IMG/VR virus record: IMGVR_UViG_3300046777_000648 | Location: 1-32,133 of that record | Length of the DNA stretch: 32,133 nucleotides | Source of the DNA: a virus | Direction: 5' to 3' (one strand) | In this document: positions 1-4,966 of the stretch, piece by piece | Position numbering within the stretch: the first letter of the stretch is position 1 | Layout of the letters: every line of letters begins with the position of its first letter | Program-made: the position numbers and the translations under genes | Notes under the pieces: generated by a model | Databases searched by the model: none | The model's input: only the letters and a program-made list of their open reading frames with translations | What the model was told of the DNA's origin: nothing

Positions 1-779
1 ACCATACGCAGAGACAGTTCGCGCATCCGGTCCTGATTCTTTTCAATAAACGAGATAATCGCAGTTTCGCCGGTACGACCCAGTTCGCGGATCATACCCT
101 GCTCAACAACCTGCTTGATACGCACAAGGTAATCCTTCTTGGACTTCATTGCCATATCCAGATACATCGAACGCGAAGTCAGCGCCTGAAAGTGCGGAGC
201 CAGCTTCGAGCCGCGAGCAACCATATCGTCGAAGTCATAGTTAGTGATGAAGATAATCGTACCTTCGAATTCGAAGGAACGGGGCAGGCGGTCGCCCTCT
301 TCGTCTTCCATCTTAGATTCGGTCAGCCAAGAGAGCATACGCTTCTTGGTGGTATCACACGCAGCCTTCAGCAGATTCAGCGAAATATCATCCGAGAAAA
401 TCGAGTCAGCGTCGTCGAAAACGACAACCGAACCGGGATGCCGGAATTCGTAAAGCGTCTTGTACAGACCGGTGGGACGCACGTAACCACGAACGATCGT
501 GTGGTGCGGCTCAAGGTCCTCAAGAATCTTCGAAACGCCGAACGACTTGCCCAGTCCCGGAGGACCGGAGACGACCAGCGCACGGATGTCACCGTTGACT
601 GCCGAAACCGTCATATCGTCAAGAGCCTCGAAACGCTCCTGAAGCTTTTCGCGGATCTGGTCTTCGGTTTCTTCGAAGACCGGAAGTGCCGGCGACTGAA
701 CACCGGTCATGAACGAGGCTTCGCGAGCGAGACGATTCTTAGTCTTACGGAAGCCAGCTTTAGGAACACCACGAGGCAT
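1..779 (-). CDS. AAA+ family ATPase (3' end outside window)
   Basis: The reading frame is open to the left edge, so about 259 N-terminal residues are visible and the C-terminus is missing. It has a classic AAA+ core: Walker A GPPGLGKS at residues 72-79, Walker B VVVFDDAD at 118-125, a sensor-1 Asn in FITNYDF near 180, and an Arg-finger-like TSRS at 201-204. The first 25 residues are basic. The ATG at 779 follows a GGAG box by 7 nt, and a conserved early-type promoter lies just upstream (807-867). It is not the T4 clamp loader gp44 by motif layout. It resembles stand-alone AAA ATPases of phages that probably remodel a partner protein, but the substrate is unknown. The ATPase call is certain; the role is not. 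Confidence 0.9.
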   Translation of the reverse strand, partial: MPRGVPKAGFRKTKNRLAREASFMTGVQSPALPVFEETEDQIREKLQERFEALDDMTVSAVNGDIRALVVSGPPGLGKSFGVSKILEDLEPHHTIVRGYVRPTGLYKTLYEFRHPGSVVVFDDADSIFSDDISLNLLKAACDTTKKRMLSWLTESKMEDEEGDRLPRSFEFEGTIIFITNYDFDDMVARGSKLAPHFQALTSRSMYLDMAMKSKKDYLVRIKQVVEQGMIRELGRTGETAIISFIEKNQDRMRELSLRM

Positions 780-806
780 AAAATTCTCCATTCACCTTAT
801 ACTTAC

Positions 807-867
807 ATTATACCGTTTCTGGCAAAATAGTAAACCGGTGAAACTCCTGTAAAATCAATAACTTACG
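807..867 (-). promoter_or_regulatory. Early-type promoter P1 with conserved 39-bp upstream block
   Basis: On the minus strand the -10 box is TATAAT (807-812), the spacer is 16 bp, and the -35-like box is TTTACT (829-834). The TTTACT box begins a 39-bp block (829-867) that recurs without gaps at 1671-1709 and 3730-3768. It reads into the AAA ATPase gene, with TATAAT about 28 nt before the ATG. The distal end merges with a perfect 16-bp palindrome, TAACTTACGTAAGTTA (859-874), that covers the stop codon of the upstream gene. Confidence 0.85.
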
Positions 868-874
868 TAAGTTA
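859..874. repeat. 16-bp perfect palindrome at distal end of P1
   Basis: TAACTTACGTAAGTTA is its own reverse complement. Its right half supplies the TAA stop of the gene at 872-1237, and its left half is the end of the conserved promoter block. The other two copies of the block keep only the left half-site, so the full palindrome is special to P1. It could be a dimeric regulator site; that is inference. Confidence 0.6.
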
Positions 875-1237
875 CTGATTTCCTTCAATTTTCTCAATCC
901 ACTCGATCGCGTCTTCGGCTTCCGTATCCACGTAGCAGCCGGCATACTCGCCCAGCCGGTCGCGCAGTTCCTTCAGGAAGTGCTCGGCGGGCAGGAGAGC
1001 CTCGAGGTACGTGCGTCCGAAGTCAGCGACATACTTGTCGTAATCCGGGTGATCGGACAGGTGTCCGAGATCAGCCTGAAACGCATCGCAGACCGTGCAG
1101 GAGCCGAAGGAGTCGCTCACCCAGCCGACTTCGCCCTCGTAGGAAACCTGCGCATACCAGCGCCCGCTGTAAGAGCCAAAGTAGCGGAAATTCAGGACTT
1201 CGCCACCAGCCAAAGTCAAGGCATCAGAATAAGACAT
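872..1237 (-). CDS. Hypothetical protein, 121 aa
   Basis: I do not recognise this protein. It is acidic, soluble and rich in aromatic residues (repeated Tyr/Trp in the first 40 residues), with one close Cys pair (CTVC), no membrane segment and a Glu-rich C-terminus. The start at ATG 1237 is preferred over an in-frame TTG at 1249 because GAGGA sits 6 nt before the ATG. The start overlaps the end of the preceding small gene by 14 nt, so the two are probably translationally coupled. It is third in a short operon read from the promoter at 1649-1709. The base composition is visibly richer in G+C than the genes beyond 1.7 kb. Confidence 0.75.
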   Translation of the reverse strand: MSYSDALTLAGGEVLNFRYFGSYSGRWYAQVSYEGEVGWVSDSFGSCTVCDAFQADLGHLSDHPDYDKYVADFGRTYLEALLPAEHFLKELRDRLGEYAGCYVDTEAEDAIEWIEKIEGNQ

Positions 1238-1412
1238 TGTCGTCCTCAATCATCGACACACGCACACGGAACTGCCGAACAAACTTCGTGCAGGCGTCAC
1301 GGAAGAACCGCGCGAACGCAGTTTCCATCTTATCCTCAAAGTCTCTAGTGTACTCGATACTCGCGGGACCGATGTCCCCCTCGAACCAGACCTCAATCTT
1401 AGCCGTTTTCAT
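1224..1412 (-). CDS. Small hypothetical protein, 62 aa
   Basis: No family is recognised. The protein starts with a short beta-like stretch (MKTAKIEVWFEGD) and continues with a charged, probably helical segment rich in Phe and Arg. The ATG shares its first base with the last base of the upstream stop codon (position 1412), and the gene's 3' end overlaps the next gene by 14 nt. That packing, together with the operon position downstream of an early-type promoter, supports a real gene. The function is unknown. Confidence 0.65.
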   Translation of the reverse strand: MKTAKIEVWFEGDIGPASIEYTRDFEDKMETAFARFFRDACTKFVRQFRVRVSMIEDDNVLF

Positions 1413-1621
1413 TACAGCCCCAGAGCCGCGATACGGGCAAGGCGGTCCTCGGTGGACTCGAGGCTCTCGAGCCGCAGCTTGCGCTGCGCATACTCGGGCG
1501 AGTCGCAGATCGCGCTGAACTTCGCCAGCGCGTCCTTCTCGTCGAGTGCCATAAACTCGAAGAAGAACACCTTGTCAAACGCAGTCACCGAAGACCAAGC
1601 AACGACTTCGTAGTTCTTCAT
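1412..1621 (-). CDS. Small hypothetical protein, 69 aa
   Basis: No family is recognised. The N-terminus looks beta-like (KNYEVVAWSS), followed by an acidic and then an Arg/Leu-rich helical C-terminus; the composition of the segment around FMALDEKDALAKF recalls small phage proteins that process no obvious substrate. ATG 1621 is chosen because AAGGAAG precedes it at good spacing. However, two tandem in-frame ATGs at 1642 and 1639 lie exactly 6 bp after the TATAAT box of the promoter, so a leaderless longer form with 7 extra residues is possible. It is first in the operon 1621-872. Confidence 0.7.
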   Translation of the reverse strand: MKNYEVVAWSSVTAFDKVFFFEFMALDEKDALAKFSAICDSPEYAQRKLRLESLESTEDRLARIAALGL

Positions 1622-1648
1622 ATTCACTTCCTTATTCATCATAGGTTC

Positions 1649-1709
1649 ATTATACCTCAAGACGCTAAGAAGTAAACCGCTGAAACCCGAATAAAATCAA
1701 TAACTTACG
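1649..1709 (-). promoter_or_regulatory. Early-type promoter P2
   Basis: The -10 box TATAAT is at 1649-1654, followed by a 16-bp spacer and TTTACT at 1671-1676. The box starts the same 39-bp block seen at P1 and P3 (1671-1709). It faces the operon 1621-872. The far half of the block is repeated in tandem immediately upstream. Confidence 0.85.
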
Positions 1710-1737
1710 AAAACCCGAATAAAATCAATAACTTACG
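1682..1737 (-). repeat. Tandem 28-bp duplication of the promoter upstream element
   Basis: Two copies of a 28-bp unit lie head to tail. Each contains ACCCGAATAAAATCAATA followed by ACTTACG, and the shared segment begins at 1685 and at 1713. The second copy runs into the stop codon of the gene at 1733-2053. Only P2 carries the duplication, so it may alter promoter strength or be a slip-strand event. The repeat itself is certain; its effect is inferred. Confidence 0.85.
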
Positions 1738-2053
1738 CCAAGAGGTCGTTTTTCCTTAGAACGCGGATAACAGCAAGCGCAATACCGAATTCGTTGCGAC
1801 CGGTTTCCTGACCCCACCTCACGGCTTCCTTGACTTCATCGATGACTTCTTCGGTCATCGAATAACTGAGCTCTGTATAAGTAGCACCTTCAACGCAAGA
1901 ACGTTTTAAGTATTCCATGCCACCGTCAACTGCGACCGCGCCGCACTTGCAGCTTTTGCAATCATGACGATGCGCAGAGTACGGTTCATCGCCGCACTGG
2001 TTGCATCTAATTTGGTTCTGTATGATTCGCAACTGGACTTCTTTAGCTTTCAT
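1733..2053 (-). CDS. Zinc-ribbon phage protein (DUF7695-like)
   Basis: The N-terminal third has a zinc-ribbon pattern: C17 and C20 (CNQC), then HRHD and C32, C35, C37, followed by GAVAVDGGMEYLKR. This order (IRCNQCGD, HRHD, CGAVAVDGG) matches a small domain common in phage and prophage proteins, which I recall as DUF7695. The remainder is helical. ATG 2053 is chosen over ATG 2071 because GGAG sits 7 nt before it; it overlaps the upstream stop by 11 nt. It is the last gene of the cluster 2581-1733. The function is unknown; a zinc-dependent nucleic-acid or protein contact is plausible. Confidence 0.8.
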   Translation of the reverse strand: MKAKEVQLRIIQNQIRCNQCGDEPYSAHRHDCKSCKCGAVAVDGGMEYLKRSCVEGATYTELSYSMTEEVIDEVKEAVRWGQETGRNEFGIALAVIRVLRKNDLLA

Positions 2054-2369
2054 CTTTAGCTCCAGTATCATATTTCGCTAGTGCTTCCAATACATTTCGC
2101 CAACGCTGGGTGATATACAGTAATCTGGCTTCTTCAGAAGGAGGAGGAACCTTCTCCTCTTCCTCAATCAACTCATAATGACGTTCTAAGTATCCAACGC
2201 AAGAAAACAGTATCAATGGTGGATTGACTTTGGAGTTATAAAGAGCGTGGTACCAATCGTCCTTGGCATGTAAGATTCCAAGGTATGTGTAGACCTCATT
2301 GTTTGCAGGATTTCTAAACTTCCTATCCATTAGGGGACAGTAATCTTTGACGAGTTTATCCCAACTCAT
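2043..2369 (-). CDS. Hypothetical protein, 108 aa
   Basis: No family is recognised. The protein begins MSWDKLVKDYCPLMDRKFR, has a central hydrophobic strand-like stretch (PPLILFSCVGYL), an EEEE run and a Trp/Arg-rich C-terminal helix. The ATG at 2369 uses the last A of the upstream TAA (TAATG), a coupled start, so it is preferred over an in-frame TTG further upstream. The mid-protein sequence VYTYLGILHAKDDWYHALY suggests a small beta domain. It sits in the same transcription unit as the tRNA and the zinc-ribbon gene. Confidence 0.7.
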   Translation of the reverse strand: MSWDKLVKDYCPLMDRKFRNPANNEVYTYLGILHAKDDWYHALYNSKVNPPLILFSCVGYLERHYELIEEEEKVPPPSEEARLLYITQRWRNVLEALAKYDTGAKDES

Positions 2370-2581
2370 TATGAAATCTTGCCTAGAGTTAACCAAAGTA
2401 GATCGTCTAGTTCCTGCTGATAATCTTGCCGAAGTCTACGCTTCTGCCAAATCTTCTCTAGAAGCTTCTGAACATCCTCTGGACCAGACCAGACATCTAA
2501 CTGTCTAGCCTTGGCTTCTTTCAGAATATCATCATCCGAAAAATCATTCGAATCAATTTCAATTTCTCTATAGAAGCTCAT
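2369..2581 (-). CDS. Small acidic hypothetical protein, 70 aa
   Basis: A strongly charged, probably all-helical protein with an acidic first half (IEIDSNDFSDDDILKEA) and a basic, Gln-rich second half. No family is recognised. ATG 2581 is chosen because CAGGAG precedes it by 6 nt, and because any earlier start would run into the tRNA just upstream. The gene follows the tRNA by 18 nt, so the tRNA must be cut out of a shared transcript or transcribed through. The stop codon is shared with the next ATG (TAATG). Confidence 0.75.
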   Translation of the reverse strand: MSFYREIEIDSNDFSDDDILKEAKARQLDVWSGPEDVQKLLEKIWQKRRLRQDYQQELDDLLWLTLGKIS

Positions 2582-2599
2582 AATATACTCCTGATTGTG

Positions 2600-2676
2600 T
2601 GGTACCCGCAGTCGGATTCGAACCGACACTTGACGGATTTTAAGTCCGTTGCCTCTGCCTGTTGGGCTATGCGGGC
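2600..2676 (-). tRNA. tRNA-Leu(UAA), short variable loop
   Basis: A complete cloverleaf of 77 nt with encoded CCA. The acceptor stem GCCCGCA pairs with TGCGGGT (G-U first pair). The D arm is GCCC/AGGC-like, the anticodon stem ACGGA/TCCGT closes the loop CTTAAAA (anticodon UAA), and the T arm is GTCGG-TTCGAAT-CCGAC. The discriminator base is A, as expected for leucine. Unusually, the variable loop is only about 5 nt (CAAGT), whereas bacterial tRNA-Leu has a long extra arm. It would read UUA codons. It is the only tRNA I see in the window. Confidence 0.93.
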
Positions 2677-2680
2677 TGTG

Positions 2681-3079
2681 TTATTTTATCTTAGCTGCCA
2701 CTGCCTTAGCGTGGCGGCAATTACGGTGGTACTGAAAGCCCACGCACGTGCAGGAAAGCTTCGTGCCGTTGAGCGTTACCAAATAAGTGTGCTTCGTTGA
2801 CTTAACACGGAAGGCGCGAATACCGGAGGCTGCTGCCTTAGCGGAACCCTTAAGGACTTCCAGCTTGACAACGTTGCGCACTGAGATATTCCGGATCGGC
2901 ATGATCCGGTCGCCGGTAACACAGAATGAATCGGAGGAGTCCCAGCGCTCATTAGGAACAACGGTGCCTTCATACACCTGCTCGTTCCAAGGCTGCTGGT
3001 CCGCAGTCTTATAATAGTAATTCCGGAACCGTGTTGTGACGCGGACGGAAGAACCGACAGCGGGAATCATATTACTCAT
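2681..3079 (-). CDS. SWIM-type zinc-finger protein
   Basis: The C-terminus carries the SWIM pattern CxC...CxH, with C110 and C112 (SCTC) and C121/H123 (NCRH), preceded by a strand that reads YLVTLNGTKL as in other SWIM domains. SWIM domains bind DNA or partner proteins in ATPases, transposases and MEKK-like proteins. The first 80 residues form a basic beta-rich region with no recognised family. The ATG at 3079 has no clear ribosome site. It follows the previous stop by 15 nt, through a degenerate copy of the early-promoter upstream element. It lies 4 nt before the tRNA. Confidence 0.85.
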   Translation of the reverse strand: MSNMIPAVGSSVRVTTRFRNYYYKTADQQPWNEQVYEGTVVPNERWDSSDSFCVTGDRIMPIRNISVRNVVKLEVLKGSAKAAASGIRAFRVKSTKHTYLVTLNGTKLSCTCVGFQYHRNCRHAKAVAAKIK

Positions 3080-3082
3080 AGC

Positions 3083-3100
3083 AAACCAATAAAATCAATA
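3083..3100 (-). repeat. Degenerate copy of the early-promoter upstream element
   Basis: The plus-strand sequence AAACCAATAAAATCAATA matches the outer and inner parts of the 39-bp promoter block with about 11 bp deleted between them. No TATAAT follows at the right distance. It overlaps the stop codon of the gene at 3095-3370. It is probably a decayed copy of the element. Confidence 0.45.
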
Positions 3101-3370
3101 TGCAGGATAACAGTACTGAACCATGACCGGACGATTGAATGCGTCGTATCCCGGCACCCACTGGCAAACCATCGGAGGCTGCGAGTAAACCGGCGGCGGC
3201 GTGACGTATACCGGCGGCGCAGGACGGCGGATTCCGTCAACAATGATTCCACCAATAACGCCACCGACGATCGCGCCAACTAGCGCGTCTCTGCCACCGT
3301 TACCGTGCGCGTTTGCAGTGCCTGCAAAAAGCAGGCTGCCCAGCGCGAGAGTCGTGACTAGCTTTTTCAT
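3095..3370 (-). CDS. Exported glycine-zipper, proline-rich protein
   Basis: The first 22 residues form a clear signal peptide (MKKLVTTLALGSLLFAG, cleavage after ANA). The mature part holds a glycine-zipper segment (GAIVGGVIGGIIVDG, about 32-46) of the type that inserts into or spans membranes, then a proline/tyrosine-rich tail with two Cys near the end. It would act in the periplasm or outer membrane, perhaps altering the host envelope early in infection; that role is inferred. GAGG lies upstream of the ATG at good spacing. It is 7 nt downstream of the GIY-YIG gene, so the two probably share promoter P3. Confidence 0.85.
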   Translation of the reverse strand: MKKLVTTLALGSLLFAGTANAHGNGGRDALVGAIVGGVIGGIIVDGIRRPAPPVYVTPPPVYSQPPMVCQWVPGYDAFNRPVMVQYCYPAY

Positions 3371-3377
3371 ATAAACC

Positions 3378-3701
3378 TCAAAACGTATTCAGGCTCGGGT
3401 TGTAATACCCAATAAGTCGACGTTCAAGCTGGTGTGCATTTTTGCGCCCACGAACTGTCGCGAGGACTTCCTTGCGCCAAAACTTGGCGTCGTTCCACTT
3501 CCGCATGCACACGTGCATCGCCCAATCCTTCGATTCGTTGACTGCTCGTGAGAGGTGCTTTTTCCACCTATACTCTACGGTTTTCTTTTCGGAACGCGAG
3601 CTCATGGCTGTGACGCCGATATATCGCTCGCCTGTTACGAGGTTTGAAAACCTGTAAATTATATGCTTGCGGTCGCTACGCTTCCTGCGCTTTTTCACCA
3701 T
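3378..3701 (-). CDS. GIY-YIG family nuclease
   Basis: A 107-residue protein with the GIY-YIG core: IIYRF (Y16) and RYIGV (Y27), R45 in EYRWKKHL, and E93 in LERRLIGYYNPSLN, the usual Tyr/Tyr/Arg/Glu catalytic set. It begins with a very basic segment (MVKKRRKRSDRK) likely to contact DNA. Such stand-alone proteins in T4-like phages are often homing or recombination endonucleases. Start choice: ATG 3701 lies exactly 6 bp after the -10 box of promoter P3 and has no ribosome site, implying a leaderless mRNA. The frame stays open upstream to 3749, but that start would lie upstream of the transcription start. Confidence 0.85.
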   Translation of the reverse strand: MVKKRRKRSDRKHIIYRFSNLVTGERYIGVTAMSSRSEKKTVEYRWKKHLSRAVNESKDWAMHVCMRKWNDAKFWRKEVLATVRGRKNAHQLERRLIGYYNPSLNTF

Positions 3702-3707
3702 ACCATC

Positions 3708-3768
3708 ATTATATATGAAATGGTGAAAAAGTAAACCGTAGAAACCCAAGTAAAATCAATAACTTACG
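3708..3768 (-). promoter_or_regulatory. Early-type promoter P3
   Basis: TATAAT (3708-3713), a 16-bp spacer and TTTACT (3730-3735), with the 39-bp block at 3730-3768 shared with P1 and P2. It drives the GIY-YIG gene, whose ATG is 6 bp after the -10 box. The block ends one base before the stop codon of the gene at 3769-3963. Confidence 0.85.
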
Positions 3769-3963
3769 TCATCGCTTTTTATTGTGCTGGGCAGCTTCGT
3801 ATCCGCGCTCGAAACCGACCCATTCGGCAATTTCAGAAAGAAACTCCACTAGCTCTTCTTCGGTGCCTTCCTCGAACGAGTTAGTCGGGAAGTCGAACCC
3901 GTAGAATTCAGCAATGGGCTTGAGGATATAGATCTGGCGTATGATCAGTGCCTTGGTGTCCAT
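3769..3963 (-). CDS. Small acidic hypothetical protein, 64 aa
   Basis: No family is recognised. The first 17 residues are hydrophobic and helical (MDTKALIIRQIYILKPIAEF), followed by an acidic stretch rich in Glu and a basic tip (NKKR). The only reasonable start is ATG 3963. It lies 6 bp after a TATAGT -10 box and has no Shine-Dalgarno sequence, the same leaderless arrangement as the GIY-YIG gene. It is a single-gene unit between two promoters. Confidence 0.7.
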   Translation of the reverse strand: MDTKALIIRQIYILKPIAEFYGFDFPTNSFEEGTEEELVEFLSEIAEWVGFERGYEAAQHNKKR

Positions 3964-3969
3964 AGGTGC

Positions 3970-3998
3970 ACTATACCTCGCTTGCGCGATGAAGGCAA
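3970..3998 (-). promoter_or_regulatory. Sigma70-like promoter P4
   Basis: TATAGT (3970-3975), a 17-bp spacer and TTGCCT (3993-3998) on the minus strand. It lacks the 39-bp upstream block of P1-P3 and is closer to an ordinary host sigma70 promoter. It faces the 64-residue gene at 3963, whose ATG starts 6 bp after the -10 box. Confidence 0.6.
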
Positions 3999-4007
3999 GC
4001 GATTTTT
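3979..4007 (+). terminator. Hairpin with T run on the plus strand
   Basis: CGCTTGC (3979-3985) pairs with GCAAGCG (3995-4001) around a 9-nt loop, followed on the plus strand by ATTTTT. It has the form of a rho-independent terminator for plus-strand transcription, although no plus-strand gene is seen here. The same arms occupy most of the spacer and -35 region of P4, so it may instead be a protein or cruciform site. Confidence 0.4.
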
Positions 4008-4018
4008 CACAAGGCAGG

Positions 4019-4258
4019 TCAGGTACTTGCGAGAGCGACCCGTTCGAGATTCGCCTTACGCATTAGGAACGTTCGGCGCTGACTTGGATATGAGGGGCGC
4101 AGGAACACGTACACAAACTCTTCACCGTCTATGAACTTAGACCCGTGAATGTTTGTGGTGTAATAGATCTCACCGTTGATCTTATTTCGATACGTCTCTA
4201 GCCGTTCGCCTTTAGCCAGAGCGATATCTTTCCCAACTTTCAGTCTCAGATCTGTCAT
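4019..4258 (-). CDS. Hypothetical protein, 79 aa
   Basis: No family is recognised. The protein is basic and beta-rich, with the segment RLETYRNKINGEIYYTTNIHG suggesting a small barrel and a basic C-terminus. ATG 4258 is chosen because GAGGAG lies 7 nt upstream. The gene overlaps the preceding small gene by 47 nt in another frame, a long overlap even for this compact genome. It ends just before promoter P4. Confidence 0.7.
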   Translation of the reverse strand: MTDLRLKVGKDIALAKGERLETYRNKINGEIYYTTNIHGSKFIDGEEFVYVFLRPSYPSQRRTFLMRKANLERVALAST

Positions 4259-4397
4259 CGCCCGACTCCTCGACATAATTTTCGTTCGGGTTGAAACGCC
4301 AGTTTTCCTTATGATCGTCGCGCATTGCACGCTTCTTTGCCCGTCGCTCGATCATTTCATCTCTATCAAGATAGCCATTATATTTCTTCTTAGACAT
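4212..4397 (-). CDS. Small charged hypothetical protein, 61 aa
   Basis: Extremely charged: a Lys/Arg-rich N-terminus (MSKKKYNGYLDRDEM, then ERRAKKRAMR) and an acidic Asn/Glu-rich C-terminus, with no hydrophobic core, so it is probably disordered or helical. No family is recognised. ATG 4397 follows the stop of the peptidase gene by 2 nt, consistent with coupled translation. The last 47 nt are also coding for the next gene. Confidence 0.65.
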   Translation of the reverse strand: MSKKKYNGYLDRDEMIERRAKKRAMRDDHKENWRFNPNENYVEESGDDRSETESWERYRSG

Positions 4398-4399
4398 GA

Positions 4400-4924
4400 T
4401 TACAGCTTGCCACCTTCCCAAAGCTTGTTACAAAACATTTTGTATAACCCCAACTCTCTACCATATGCTTCAATTTCCCAAGGAGAGTCATAGTACAGTT
4501 CTTCGTTTTCGTGATAAGAAGAATCGAAATATGAACCCTTGTAACGAATCTCACCAGAGACATAATCAAAAATTTCATTGTTAAGATACTGCTTAATATG
4601 CACCAACTCATGACCTAGGTCTATCAGAAGATTGCTGAGGCGTGTAAGTTGGTTCTTCGAACGCTTTATCTGCTTGATGTTTAGGATGACGGTAAACGAA
4701 CGTTTTTCGTTGATGATGCCGTCATAGTAGCACCAAGCACGATACTTGCGCAGGTCTTCCTTGTCGATAGAATCGTCCAAGTCATGCTCATCAACGATTC
4801 GAATCTTGATGTTGGCTCTAGCTTGAACGGACTTTTTAACGAATTTGTCCAATACAAAACGCGCATACTTCTTAATCATCGCAACGTCAGATTTAGCTAC
4901 ATAATTGCTTGATATCTGAAGCAT
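4400..4924 (-). CDS. SprT-like zinc metallopeptidase domain protein
   Basis: A 174-residue protein with the zincin motif HELVHIKQY (H105, E106, H109) and a downstream acidic third-ligand candidate in SPWEIEAYGRE (E150/E152), the order seen in SprT-like/Spartan-type peptidases. Phage members of this group are common but their substrates are not known. A GAGGG box sits 5-6 nt before the ATG. A TAAATAG box (4960-4966) overlapping the previous stop codon lies about 35 nt upstream and may drive it late. Confidence 0.85.
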   Translation of the reverse strand: MLQISSNYVAKSDVAMIKKYARFVLDKFVKKSVQARANIKIRIVDEHDLDDSIDKEDLRKYRAWCYYDGIINEKRSFTVILNIKQIKRSKNQLTRLSNLLIDLGHELVHIKQYLNNEIFDYVSGEIRYKGSYFDSSYHENEELYYDSPWEIEAYGRELGLYKMFCNKLWEGGKL

Positions 4925-4960
4925 TGTACCCTCGTTTTGGACTTAGGTCTTCTAACCTTC

Positions 4961-4966
4961 TATTTA
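4961..4966 (-). promoter_or_regulatory. Putative late promoter box (TAAATA)
   Basis: The minus strand reads CCTAAATAGAAGG, with TAA also serving as the stop of the 353-residue gene. It lies about 35 nt before the peptidase ATG. It belongs to a set of seven such boxes at gene junctions and resembles T4 late TATAAATA. Confidence 0.5.

Noticed and set aside
192-830. 212-codon plus-strand open frame
   Set aside because: It lies opposite the AAA+ ATPase gene, whose Walker motifs are intact; the plus-strand protein has no recognisable features and no promoter.
1682-1737. Possible CRISPR-like or iteron array
   Set aside because: There are only two copies, directly abutting with no spacer, and they match the promoter block, so they are a duplicated promoter element.
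3702-3749. Longer N-terminus for the GIY-YIG protein
   Set aside because: It would begin upstream of the -10 and within the -35 block of its own promoter, and adds residues with no match to the family.
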